A stretch of DNA of 64,000 bases from Lachnospiraceae bacterium (lineage in GTDB: Bacteria; Bacillota; Clostridia; Lachnospirales; Lachnospiraceae): the NCBI GenBank assembly GCA_910575035.1, contig CAJTDL010000005.1, positions 209,264-273,263 of the forward strand, in the 5' to 3' direction. A program made the translations under genes and the position numbers. This document shows positions 29,412 through 37,845 of this stretch, in pieces (the stretch's first letter is position 1; each line of letters begins with the position of its first letter). The notes under the pieces are model-generated. The model made no database searches, was not told the DNA's origin, and saw only the letters and a program-made list of their open reading frames with translations.

Positions 29412-29668
29412 TCTCTGCTCCTCCTTTTCCTGAAATGATTCCTGCCCTCAGGCAGTGCAGCTGCAGGCATTTCCAGCCTATTCTGATGCTGAAGCTATAA
29501 ACATTTCCAGCCTATTCCAACACTGCAGCTGCAAATTCATCTCATTTCAGTATAAAACAAATCAGGAAATATGGCAAATACTTTTCTCCTATGCCTTCCC
29601 ATAGCATTTAAGTATCATTACGGTTCTCTCACTGAATGCGCACCCCCTACCCCCGTTTTGTTGGGCTG
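29412..29668. other. Gene-free spacer upstream of the AKR gene
   Basis: About 260 nt without a reading frame worth naming. CATTTCCAGCCTATTC occurs twice, near 29468 and 29504. Otherwise nothing is seen except the presumed promoter of the reductase. Confidence 0.4.
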
Positions 29669-29725
29669 CTAAGTGGATCTATATCCTCCTTTTTCGTCTT
29701 TGATCGTGTAACTAAATTCCTTCAT
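29669..29725 (-). pseudogene. Start of an HPr-like gene (ptsH relic)
   Basis: The ATG at 29725 has a good RBS (AAGGAG) and reads MKEFSYTIKDEKG, which matches the N-terminus of HPr phosphocarriers (MKEF.Y.I.D..GIHARP). After 13 codons homology stops before the phosphorylatable His, and a TAG follows at 29669. The start overlaps the stop of the hydrolase relic (ATGA). Confidence 0.6.
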
Positions 29726-30144
29726 GATTCTTTCTCCTTTTTGAAGATATAATAATCCATATATTCTTTGTCACCTGAAAGCGCTTTCCGAAACCATTCA
29801 TGCTGTGTAGATGTATGGTTGAATACCATATCAAACATAAGGCCTATGCCACGTTCTTCTGCTTCTGCAATCAATTCATCCACATCTGCCATCGTACCAA
29901 ACAGCGGATGAATCTTCCTGTAATCTTCTACATCATACCCATTGTCATTCAGGGGCGAGGCAAAAAACGGCGTGCTCCAAATATCATCAACTCCCAGGTC
30001 TTTTATATTATCCAGTTTTTTGATGATTCCCTGAATATCTCCGATTCTATCTCCGTTGCTGTCACAAAAAGATTTCGGGTAAATCTGATAAACTGTGCTT
30101 CCTCTAAAAAATCTTTCAAGGAATCTGCCATAAGAAATAATCAA
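29722..30144 (-). pseudogene. Trehalose-6-phosphate hydrolase / GH13 fragment
   Basis: Residues 15-130 match the N-terminal barrel of GH13 enzymes of the TreA/oligo-1,6-glucosidase branch: VYQIYPKSFCDSNGDRIGDI, LGVDDIWSTPFFASP, DNGYDVEDY, MFDMVFNHTS and a HEWF segment. A complete enzyme has about 550 residues; here everything after YIF is gone. The last codons (KKEKES) are the ribosome binding site of the following ptsH relic read through. The usual N-terminal start (WWK..VVYQIYP) is also replaced by unrelated sequence. A product-less deletion relic. Confidence 0.85.
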
Positions 30145-30356
30145 ACTCCCACAACAAAAGTCTTATGCTTTGCAGAAATTACTACAGATCAAAAAATATC
30201 CAATAAGACTGGCTTTCATCTTTGCATCATAGCTGACCCGTTTCTGTAGGAGCGGAGGAAGATACCCCTTCCGCATATAATGGCTACCCGGACACACTTT
30301 GTTCAACCAGGAAAAAACGATTTGTCATTGATGATTCCATTTGCCGCCCCCCTCCC

Positions 30357-31493
30357 TCAATACCCTTCCGGTATCTCACAAGGCTCCAGTTCATAATACA
30401 CGCCATTAATTTCAACGCCCGCCATATCTTCCGGATCTACCATCAGATTGCGGTTTATAAAATACTCCAATGGGCTTTCTTGGTTTCCGTCATCCTTATT
30501 ATTCCCATAATAGTGGCTTGCTGCAATACACATCTTGTCCATAACTGGATTATCCGGCCAATTCTCCCAGATAATCCCTCCCCCATAGGAATAGATAGGC
30601 ATTTTTGTCCCGTCTTTCCGATAAAAAATAACCTCCTTGTCGCCAAGCTCCAATTCATCCCCATATTTCTCGCATTCCTCCACATACCCTTTATCCGGCA
30701 CTACAATAAGGTTTCCATAATCATCCTGTTCTTCCACATAGGCCCCATGGTTGTCCCCATAAATCCCAAAGGACAGCTTTGACGCCTTCAGATACCTTGG
30801 CGTATAATACTTGCTGGGCGACCCTTTCCCCACAAGCCTGTAAGAAAAAACGTCCAGATTACTCTTCAGCGTGATGACGCCTATCCCCTGCTTATGGTAT
30901 AAGGGATAAAATAAGGTTTGCTTGACATTGTCATACTTAAATTCTCCTTGGTCACGCTGGCAAAATGTAAAATACCTTTTGGTATCTGTGGCCATATCCT
31001 TCCGCTCTGCAAAAAAATATGCGCCGCCAACATGGTTATCCCCAACGTTTGCAAACCGTATCTCCGGCCAGGCGCCGTGTATACTTTCAAAATTGTACAG
31101 CGCCAGCCATTCCTCACCTTCCTTATCCAATGCCTCATAGCAGATATTAAAATACATGCATGCGCCGTCAGACATCATTTCCTGAATCTGCATCCTGACA
31201 TGCTCATCCTGGTCCTCATATACATTATGCATCACCTCTGGAGCCCCATCCGTATCCACAAACAGGAATTCATGGAATAAATTCTTCATGCCCTCTGCCA
31301 GCCCTGTCTGCGGTATGAAAAGGATTGACACAAACACGGCTGCTGCGAGCCCAAAGGCCCATTTGGCAATGCGCTTTTGCCTAACCCGTTTCTTCCTCTT
31401 TGCAGCCTTCTCCTCAATGGCTTCCCAGATCCACTCCCTTGTCTCCTTGCCTGGCAGCAAATCCTCCTGCATCCTCTGATAATCTTTCCTCAT
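30357..31493 (-). CDS. Putative membrane anti-sigma factor
   Basis: A 378-residue protein. A charged cytoplasmic part (about 1-44, ending KRKKRVRQKRIAK) is followed by one membrane helix (WAFGLAAAVFVSILFIP, about 45-62). A large extracytoplasmic domain of unknown fold follows. It starts 4 nt after the ECF sigma gene, the classic place for the cognate anti-sigma factor. No zinc-finger (ZAS) motif is seen in the cytoplasmic part, so the way it holds its sigma factor is not clear. Role inferred from position and topology. Confidence 0.7.
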   Translation of the reverse strand: MRKDYQRMQEDLLPGKETREWIWEAIEEKAAKRKKRVRQKRIAKWAFGLAAAVFVSILFIPQTGLAEGMKNLFHEFLFVDTDGAPEVMHNVYEDQDEHVRMQIQEMMSDGACMYFNICYEALDKEGEEWLALYNFESIHGAWPEIRFANVGDNHVGGAYFFAERKDMATDTKRYFTFCQRDQGEFKYDNVKQTLFYPLYHKQGIGVITLKSNLDVFSYRLVGKGSPSKYYTPRYLKASKLSFGIYGDNHGAYVEEQDDYGNLIVVPDKGYVEECEKYGDELELGDKEVIFYRKDGTKMPIYSYGGGIIWENWPDNPVMDKMCIAASHYYGNNKDDGNQESPLEYFINRNLMVDPEDMAGVEINGVYYELEPCEIPEGY

Positions 31494-31497
31494 ATCA

Positions 31498-32025
31498 TCA
31501 CCATGCCTTTCTTATCTTTCCCTCTAGCTCACCCTCCTGGGAATTGTCTTCCTGGCCTTTCCCTGGCGAAAGTTCCAGCCGCAGCAGTTCCCTGGCCTTA
31601 GCCAGGCGGCTGCGCACTGTGGACGCATTGGTATGGAGCATTTTTGCAATTTCCCTGCTCTGGTACCCTTCAAAATAATACAGGTACACTGGCAGCCGGT
31701 ATTTCTCATCCAGCTCCTCTACCATCCGCAGCAATAAATTATCCGGATCCTCCCTTCCTGCATCATGCAGGGCAGCATCATAAGCCACCTGCCTCTTGCG
31801 CCAGCTTTTCCGAAGCTGGCTTTTACAGCAGTTAGAGGCTGTCACGATCAGCCATGCCTTCGCTTTTTCCCCATCCTGGTATTGGAAACGGCTCTGCAAT
31901 AGCCGCAGGAAAGTTTCCTGCACCATGTCACAGGCATCTGCCTCATTTTTCATATAGAGGAAGCATACACTGTACACTGCCGCAAAATATTCCTGGTACA
32001 AACTTTCTGCTTCTTTCACCCGCAT
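31498..32025 (-). CDS. ECF RNA polymerase sigma factor
   Basis: A 175-residue sigma factor: region 2 (LYQEYFAAVYSVCFLYMKNEADACDMVQETFLRLL, AKAWLIVTASNCCKSQLRKSWRK cut here only by linker) and region 4 (LDEKYRLPVYLYYFEGYQSREIA, TNASTVRSRLAKARELL). The ATG at 32025 has AAGGAG at the right spacing; the one at 32046 would place this site inside the gene. Cotranscribed with the membrane protein downstream. A palindrome like a CcpA site lies upstream. Confidence 0.9.
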   Translation of the reverse strand: MRVKEAESLYQEYFAAVYSVCFLYMKNEADACDMVQETFLRLLQSRFQYQDGEKAKAWLIVTASNCCKSQLRKSWRKRQVAYDAALHDAGREDPDNLLLRMVEELDEKYRLPVYLYYFEGYQSREIAKMLHTNASTVRSRLAKARELLRLELSPGKGQEDNSQEGELEGKIRKAW

Positions 32026-32084
32026 CCTTTCACTCCTTCCTGGCACACTATCTATTCAAAACAAGCGTCTCCCTCTGCAGTTTT

Positions 32085-32098
32085 TGTAAGCGCTTACA
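32085..32098 (-). promoter_or_regulatory. Candidate CcpA cre site
   Basis: TGTAAGCGCTTACA is a perfect 14-bp palindrome and fits the cre consensus TGWAARCGYTWNCW. It lies 60 nt before the start of the second sigma/anti-sigma operon. It suggests carbon-source control, which is unusual for such a pair. Confidence 0.65.
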
Positions 32099-32197
32099 TA
32101 GATAAAACGGCTTAGACTGTGGATCTGTCCATGGAAAAAAAAATAGCATAAAAATGAAAATAATACAAGATAACATACAGCTTTGAAAAATAGAAAA

Positions 32198-32252
32198 ATG
32201 GCGTAAGGGCAACGCATGATACAAATAAAATGCAAAAATTGCCCTACGCCAT
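32198..32252. terminator. Hairpin after the isomerase gene
   Basis: ATGGCGTAAGGGCAA at 32198-32212 pairs with TTGCCCTACGCCAT at 32239-32252 with one bulge; ATGCA/TGCAT pairing extends the loop stem. It follows the minus-strand isomerase gene by about 50 nt. Confidence 0.65.
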
Positions 32253-32299
32253 CTATTATTACCTGGCCAATAAGCCTGGCATCATCAAACTCTCACTTT

Positions 32300-33775
32300 T
32301 CAGCAAAATGGGTTCTCGGTAGGATACCGCATTCCTTTGGGCTGGTTGAACCCAATCTCATCTACTGGCACTCCCAGGTATTTGAATACCTCATACAAGG
32401 CTTTTCCAAAGTGTCCAAATGCAACTGCGCCGTGATGGGGGTAATTTTTCTCAAGCAATACATGGCGGTAAAACCTGCCCATTTCCGGGATGGCAAATAC
32501 CCCGATTGCCCCAAAGGACCGCGTGGCCACTGGAAGCACCTCACCCTGCGCGATATAAGCCCGCAGCCTTGCATCCGATGTGCTCTGCAAACGGTAGAAG
32601 GTGATGTCGCCTGGCACAATATCACCCTCTAAGGTTCCCTGGGTCACTTCTTCTGGCAGGCTCCTTGCCATAATCAGCTGGTACTTCATCTCGCAGAAGG
32701 ACAATTTTGGGGAAGGGGTATTCCCGCAGTGGAAGCCCATAAAGGTATCCTTTAAGGTATAGCCATATTTCCCTTTGATCTCACTCTCATACATATCTGC
32801 CGGGACAGAATTGTTAATATCCAGCAATGTCACGGCATCCTGGCTGACCACTGTGCCGATAAACTCACTTAAAGCGCCGTAAATATCCACCTCGCAGGAT
32901 ACCGGGATTCCGCGCTGCGTTAGGCGGCTGTTTACATAGCAGGGCACAAAGCCAAACTGTGTCTGGAATGCCGGCCAGCATTTTCCTGCGATGGCCACAT
33001 ACGCACGGCTGCCTTTATGGGCCTCTACCCAATCGGTTAATGTAATTTCATACTGGGCTAATTTTGCAAGGATTTCCGGCTTTTTATTGCCTGCCCCAAG
33101 CTCTGTTTCCATTTCAGCCACAACTGCCGGGATCCTCTTATCCCCTGCATGCTTATGGAAGGCTTCATACAGATCCAGCTCTGAATTTTCCTCAATTTCC
33201 ACGCCCAGGTTATAGAGCTGCTGGATGGGCGCATTGCATGCCAGGAAGTTCTCTGGCCTTGGCCCAAAAGAGATGATCTTCAGGTTCCGAAGCCCCAGGA
33301 TTGCCCTTGCAATGGGCGCAAATTCATGGATCATATCTGCGCATTCAAAAGCCGTGCCTACCGGATACTCCGGGATATATGCCTTCAGGCTGCGGAGCTT
33401 CAGGTTATAGCTTGCATTCAGCATCCCGCAGTAAGCATCGCCCCTGCCCTGGATCAGGTTGTCCCCCCTCTCCTCTGCTGCGGCGACCACCATGGCAGGG
33501 CCGTCAAATTCCTTGACTAAAAGCGTCTCTGGCGTCTCCGGGCCAAAGTTCCCCAAATAAACTGCCAGCGCATTGCAGCCGGCCTCCTTGAGGTCTGCAA
33601 GTGCTTCCCGCATATGGATCTCATTTTCCACACAGACAGGGCATTCATAGATATCGCCGTATTTTTCCTGGTATGCCTTTATAACTGCCTCCCTCCTAGA
33701 GACAGACAATTCCATTGGAAAACAATCCCGGCTGACTGCTACAACTCCTATTTTTTCTTTGGGCATATTATTCAT
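32300..33775 (-). CDS. L-fucose/L-arabinose-type sugar isomerase
   Basis: A 491-residue ketol-isomerase of the fucose/arabinose isomerase superfamily. Marks are the GRGDAYCGMLNASYNL stretch, EMETELGAG, QFGFVPCYVNSRLT, CEVDIYGAL with metal-ligand Glu/Asp, FHCGNTP and a C-terminal PHHGAVAFGHFGKAL. The ATG at 33775 has GAGAGGAA before it; longer forms lack this. It lies 84 nt behind a xylulokinase-type gene, so the pair probably converts an aldopentose or fucose-like sugar to the ketose and phosphorylates it. The true sugar is unknown. Confidence 0.85.
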   Translation of the reverse strand: MNNMPKEKIGVVAVSRDCFPMELSVSRREAVIKAYQEKYGDIYECPVCVENEIHMREALADLKEAGCNALAVYLGNFGPETPETLLVKEFDGPAMVVAAAEERGDNLIQGRGDAYCGMLNASYNLKLRSLKAYIPEYPVGTAFECADMIHEFAPIARAILGLRNLKIISFGPRPENFLACNAPIQQLYNLGVEIEENSELDLYEAFHKHAGDKRIPAVVAEMETELGAGNKKPEILAKLAQYEITLTDWVEAHKGSRAYVAIAGKCWPAFQTQFGFVPCYVNSRLTQRGIPVSCEVDIYGALSEFIGTVVSQDAVTLLDINNSVPADMYESEIKGKYGYTLKDTFMGFHCGNTPSPKLSFCEMKYQLIMARSLPEEVTQGTLEGDIVPGDITFYRLQSTSDARLRAYIAQGEVLPVATRSFGAIGVFAIPEMGRFYRHVLLEKNYPHHGAVAFGHFGKALYEVFKYLGVPVDEIGFNQPKGMRYPTENPFC

Positions 33776-33859
33776 GTTTATTCCTCTCTTTCTCGTTTTT
33801 ATAACTCCGGCGGTTAAATATCGCAGGAGTAATATTTTCCTGGACAGGCGCATCGGCGC

Positions 33860-35332
33860 TTAGCATCCAAGCTTCTCAAATAAGGGCTTGCACACCGGGT
33901 AGATCTCCCGGAATTGCTGATACCGCTTCTCATACAGCGCGGACAGCCCTTTTTCTGGCTCAATTGTTTCCGCAACCCTTACAATTTTCCGGGCTGCCTC
34001 TGCCACAGACCCGTATTCCCCACAGGCCACCGCTGCCAGCATAGCGCCTCCCAGGCCAGGGCCTTCTTCATTTTCCAGCACATCTACCTTAATATTCAGC
34101 ACATTGGCCAGTATCTTCCTCCAAAGGGGGCTTTTCGCGCCGCCGCCGCAGATTTTTGTCCTTTCAATCTGGATTCCCAGGGATTTTGCCACCTCCAGGG
34201 AATCCCGCAATGCAAAAGCCACGCCTTCCAGAACCGCCTGGGTCATATCTGCCCGCGTTGTGTCCATGGTCAGCCCGATAAACGTCCCCCTGGCATTGGG
34301 GTCATTATGGGGGGAACGCTCCCCCATCAGGTAAGGCAGGAAAAATACATGGTTCTCCCCAAGCTTTGTGGCCTGCCCTTGCTCCTTGGCGTAATCCTTT
34401 GTCCCAATAATCTCATCCATCCACCATTTATTGCAGGAAGCGGCGCTCAGCATGCATCCCATCAGGTGGTAGGTTCCGTCTGCGTGGCCAAAGGCATGGA
34501 GCGCATGGTGTTTGTCTGCCCCAAAGGACTTAGCAGAAATAAATACCGTGCCGCTGGTTCCCAGGGAAATGTTGCAGGCGCCATCCCCGACTGTCCCAGT
34601 CCCAACTGCAGCCGCTGCATTGTCCCCAGCGCCTGCGGCCACGACTGTTTTCTCTGGCAGGCCAAGCTCTGCCGCAGCCTCTGGCTTCAGGTGCCCAACC
34701 GGCTCATAACTCTCAAAAACCCTGGGCAGCCATTCCTCCCGGATTCCGCAAATCCCGCACATTTCCTTTGACCAGCGCCGATGCTCCACATCAAAAAACA
34801 AAGTACCAGAAGCGTCTGAAACATCTGTACAATGAACGCCGCTTAAACAGTAAGCCAAATAATCTTTTGGCAGCATGACTTTACAGATTTTTGCAAAATT
34901 TTCCGGCTCATTCTCCTTCATCCACAGAACCTTTGGCGCTGTAAATCCCGGAAAAGAAATATTGGCGGTGTGTTTTGCCAATGTCTCCTGCCCAACCACC
35001 TGGTTCAGATAATCGGACTCCTTCGCAGTGCGCCCGTCGTTCCACAAGATAGCCGGACGGATCACCTGATCCCTGGCGTCCAACGCCACCAGCCCATGCA
35101 TCTGCCCGCCAAAGCTGATGCCTGCCACCTGAGATCTGTCGCTTCCCTCCAGCAATTCCTTCAATCCTGCCATGGTTTCCTGATACCAGTCCCTGGGATC
35201 CTGCTGGGACCAGCCGGGCTTTGGGAAGCTGATGGGATATTCCCGGCTTACAGCCTTTAAGATTTTGCCATCCCCCTGCATCAACAAAAGCTTAACCGCA
35301 GAAGTCCCTAAATCAATTCCTATATAATTCAT
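33860..35332 (-). CDS. xylB: Xylulokinase-type FGGY sugar kinase
   Basis: A 490-residue FGGY kinase. YIGIDLGTSAVKLLLM is the N-terminal phosphate loop, SFGGQMHGLV and ILWNDGRT give the sugar site, and AGAGDNAAAAVGTG and GVAFALRDSLE the C-terminal ATP domain. The ATG at 35332 directly follows AAGGAGGAGGAT. The catalytic Asp lies in AGAGDN. It heads a two-gene operon with the isomerase and has a clear promoter with a palindromic operator. D-xylulose is the likely substrate, but L-ribulose or fuculose are possible. Confidence 0.88.
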   Translation of the reverse strand: MNYIGIDLGTSAVKLLLMQGDGKILKAVSREYPISFPKPGWSQQDPRDWYQETMAGLKELLEGSDRSQVAGISFGGQMHGLVALDARDQVIRPAILWNDGRTAKESDYLNQVVGQETLAKHTANISFPGFTAPKVLWMKENEPENFAKICKVMLPKDYLAYCLSGVHCTDVSDASGTLFFDVEHRRWSKEMCGICGIREEWLPRVFESYEPVGHLKPEAAAELGLPEKTVVAAGAGDNAAAAVGTGTVGDGACNISLGTSGTVFISAKSFGADKHHALHAFGHADGTYHLMGCMLSAASCNKWWMDEIIGTKDYAKEQGQATKLGENHVFFLPYLMGERSPHNDPNARGTFIGLTMDTTRADMTQAVLEGVAFALRDSLEVAKSLGIQIERTKICGGGAKSPLWRKILANVLNIKVDVLENEEGPGLGGAMLAAVACGEYGSVAEAARKIVRVAETIEPEKGLSALYEKRYQQFREIYPVCKPLFEKLGC

Positions 35333-35365
35333 ATCCTCCTCCTTAAAATAGCCACAGCGCATAAT

Positions 35366-35415
35366 GTGCACGTGCACGTTTTTGCTATCATAACTCCAAA
35401 CCAGAAAATTTACAA
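35366..35415 (-). promoter_or_regulatory. xylB promoter with GTGCACGTGCAC operator
   Basis: On the minus strand TTGTAA (35415-35410), 17 nt and TATGAT (35392-35387) form a promoter. GTGCACGTGCAC at 35366-35377 is a perfect 12-bp palindrome placed at about +3 to +15. It resembles the AraR operator core (TTGTACGTACAA) of GntR/LacI hybrid repressors and would block initiation. No regulator gene lies next to it. Confidence 0.7.
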
Positions 35416-35607
35416 CTGTTTTTTGACAATTAAAAAATTTTTATGCAATTATACTAATTTTTCCTTTGGGATTTGTGCAATATTCACTTTGCAAAGAAAG
35501 GAGCCCATTGATTGTCCCCCAATAGAAACCCATAGATTGTATTTACTAAAATTTCATCCAAAACCTTCCTGGAATAACCCGAATCACTGATTCTATACTG
35601 CCAAATT

Positions 35608-35660
35608 CCCTGCGGCCTGCTGTGCGGCGCCAAATTTGCCGCACAGCAGGCCTGCAGGGG
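35608..35660 (-). terminator. Very stable long hairpin after the trpB-like gene
   Basis: CCTGCTGTGCGGC (35616-35628) pairs perfectly with GCCGCACAGCAGG (35638-35650). Flanking CCCTGC and GCAGGG extend the arms to about 25 bp with small bulges. No T tract follows. It may end the trpB transcript or be a processed RNA structure. Confidence 0.55.
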
Positions 35661-35737
35661 ATTTGCCCCATAACAGCGCTATGATGTATTATTCCATCCG
35701 AAAGCCCCTGCCATAATAACTGACTTATTTTAAACCC

Positions 35738-37105
35738 TCAGATTCTCGGCAGCTGCGCAATGGATTTTTGCAGGTCTTCCTCTGTTGGGATATAATCATT
35801 CATTTCCCCATCGTTATATTTTTGGTAAGCAACCATATCAAAATACCCTGTGCCTGTCAATCCAAATACAATGTTTTTCTCTTCCCCGGTTTCTTTGCAT
35901 TTCAGCGCCTCATCAACGGCAACCTTAATCGCATGGCTGCTTTCCGGCGCAGGCAGGATTCCTTCGATTCTTGCAAACATCTCAGCTGCCTTAAATACCT
36001 CTGTCTGCTCCACGCTCCTGGCCTCTAACAGCTTTTGGTCATACAGTTCTGATACCACAGAGCTCATGCCATGGTATCGCAGCCCTCCTGCATGGTTGGC
36101 AGAAGGAATAAAGCCGCTCCCCAGAGTGTACATCTTTGCAAGGGGGCAGACTTTCCCGGTATCACAGAAATCATAAGCATACACGCCCCTGGTCAGGCTT
36201 GGGCAGGAAGCTGGCTCCACGGCAATTATCTTATAATCTGCCTCTCCCCTTAAGATCTCCCCTGCAAATGGGGAAATCAGGCCGCCCAGATTGGATCCGC
36301 CTCCTGCGCAGCCAATAATCATATCTGCCTTAATGCCATATTTATCCAATGCCGCCTTAGCCTCCATGCCAATGACCGACTGATGCAGCAGCACCTGGGA
36401 AAGCACAGAGCCAAGCACATAACGGTACCCTTCCTGGCTGGTAGCCGCCTCAACAGCCTCAGAAATGGCACAGCCAAGGCTTCCGGTCGTCCCTGGGAAT
36501 TCTTCATTGATCTTACGCCCCACATTGGTGTTCATGGATGGGGATGGGGTAACCTTTGCGCCATAGGTGCGCATCACCTCACGGCGGAAGGGCTTCTGCT
36601 CATAAGAGCATTTCACCATATACACCTGGCAGTCCAGGTCAAAATAAGAGCATGCCATAGAAAGCGCCGTGCCCCACTGCCCTGCCCCTGTCTCTGTAGT
36701 CACGCCCTTCAATCCCTGCTTCTTCGCATAATAGGCCTGGGCAATGGCAGAATTGAGCTTATGGCTCCCTGAAGTATTGTTCCCCTCAAATTTGTAATAA
36801 ATATGGGCTGGCGTGTCCAGCTTCTGCTCCAGGCAGTATGCACGGACCAATGGTGAAGGGCGGTACATTTTGTAAAAATCCTGGATTTCCTGGGGAATGT
36901 CAAAGTATGGCGTTGTCTCATCCAGTTCCTGCTTGGCCAGCTCCTGGCAGAAAATGCCAGAAAGCTCTTCCTCCGTCACTGGCTGCAGCGTGCCTGGGTT
37001 TAAGATGGGCGCGGGCTTTTTCTTCATATCCGCCCGGACATTATACCATTGCTTTGGCATCTCCTGCTCTTCCAGATAAATTTTGTAAGGTATCTTCTGA
37101 TTCAT
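35738..37105 (-). CDS. trpB: Tryptophan synthase beta-like PLP enzyme (TrpB2 type)
   Basis: A 455-residue PLP enzyme. The Schiff-base lysine is in NTSGSHKLNSA, followed by TETGAGQWG and CAGGGSNLGG for phosphate binding, and GLRYHGMS near the C-terminus. The longer N-terminus (WYNVRADM, PRPSPL-like RPSPLVRA) and length mark the TrpB2 class rather than the 390-residue TrpB1 that pairs with TrpA. No trpA is nearby. Enzymes of this class make tryptophan from indole and serine, so it probably salvages indole. A T-box leader controls it. Confidence 0.9.
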   Translation of the reverse strand: MNQKIPYKIYLEEQEMPKQWYNVRADMKKKPAPILNPGTLQPVTEEELSGIFCQELAKQELDETTPYFDIPQEIQDFYKMYRPSPLVRAYCLEQKLDTPAHIYYKFEGNNTSGSHKLNSAIAQAYYAKKQGLKGVTTETGAGQWGTALSMACSYFDLDCQVYMVKCSYEQKPFRREVMRTYGAKVTPSPSMNTNVGRKINEEFPGTTGSLGCAISEAVEAATSQEGYRYVLGSVLSQVLLHQSVIGMEAKAALDKYGIKADMIIGCAGGGSNLGGLISPFAGEILRGEADYKIIAVEPASCPSLTRGVYAYDFCDTGKVCPLAKMYTLGSGFIPSANHAGGLRYHGMSSVVSELYDQKLLEARSVEQTEVFKAAEMFARIEGILPAPESSHAIKVAVDEALKCKETGEEKNIVFGLTGTGYFDMVAYQKYNDGEMNDYIPTEEDLQKSIAQLPRI

Positions 37106-37301
37106 ATCCTTTCCTCTCTTTCCTAAAATTTGTTATGCCCTAAACTGGCATATTCGCATCCTGCAAAGGCCACAGAAGTTTTTTCCAATCCGCCGCAGCA
37201 CCTCCACTATGGCAAGCCCTGCGGTTCTGCCTGGAGGGCTTTTTACCTTAAACCAAAAAAATCCCTTCAGCATTGCCTAACCAAGAATTATCTAAATTCA
37301 A

Positions 37302-37590
37302 GATAAAAAACTCCTGTCCTATAGAAAAAATAGGACAGGAGTATCATCTACTTCTGCGGTGCCACCTAATTTCATTCCGAAGAATGCACTCTGCTGTGTA
37401 CTGACATACACTCCTGCTGTAACGTGCAGCCACGTCTCCCCTACTGCCGGATCCCCGGTTTCAGTTCGCCCTCACGAGTCCATTCCCCTATCTTCCCATT
37501 ACTGCACTCCCACCGCCTGCAGCTCTCTGAAATGTTCCAAAAAGGTACTTCTCTCGCTCAAAGGTTTCTTTTTCTTAAAATAGGATATCT
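37302..37590 (-). promoter_or_regulatory. T-box leader of the trpB-like gene
   Basis: On the minus strand the T-box AGGTGGCACCGCAG (near 37368-37354) precedes a terminator hairpin, CTCCTGTCCT/AGGACAGGAG at 37311-37341, and T6. A structured Stem I region lies upstream to about 37590. A tryptophan specifier (TGG) is expected; one TGG occurs in a GAATGGACTC context near 37480, but I cannot assign the specifier loop with certainty. It implies induction when tRNA-Trp is uncharged. Confidence 0.85.
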
Positions 37591-37641
37591 GATTTTGCAT
37601 TTGCTGTCAAGTATTTTAAATAGATTTCTTCTACAGAAAGT

Positions 37642-37802
37642 TCCCCATTGTTACTATTCACGGCCTGGAGGCCGCTCATAGCAACAATTCGGGGCGAAAT
37701 TTAAAGTTTTGCTACGCAAAAATCGCCCCTCACTCCTGAATCATGTTCTCACGGAATGCGCAGTTCAGCGCATTCCTGAGCCATGAATAGTAACTCCCCA
37801 TT
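37642..37802 (+). repeat. Copy B of the 145-bp repeat with 8-bp target duplication
   Basis: The element spans 37650-37794 from GTTACTATTCACGG to CATGAATAGTAAC. Directly outside both ends stands TCCCCATT (37642-37649 and 37795-37802), an 8-bp direct repeat that looks like a target-site duplication. Inside are GGGGCGA/TCGCCCC arms around TTTTGCTACGCAAAA and a GAATGCGC/GCGCATTC hairpin. It carries no ORF, so it must be moved by an enzyme encoded elsewhere. Confidence 0.9.
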
Positions 37803-37845
37803 TCCTTTATAAACTGCTGCTTTCACCTTTATCCCTCCTGACTGG

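Noticed and set aside
29467..29518. Two copies of CATTTCCAGCCTATTC as CRISPR-like repeat
   Set aside because: Only two units and no further spacing; no cas genes in the window. No CRISPR array was found anywhere in the 64 kb.
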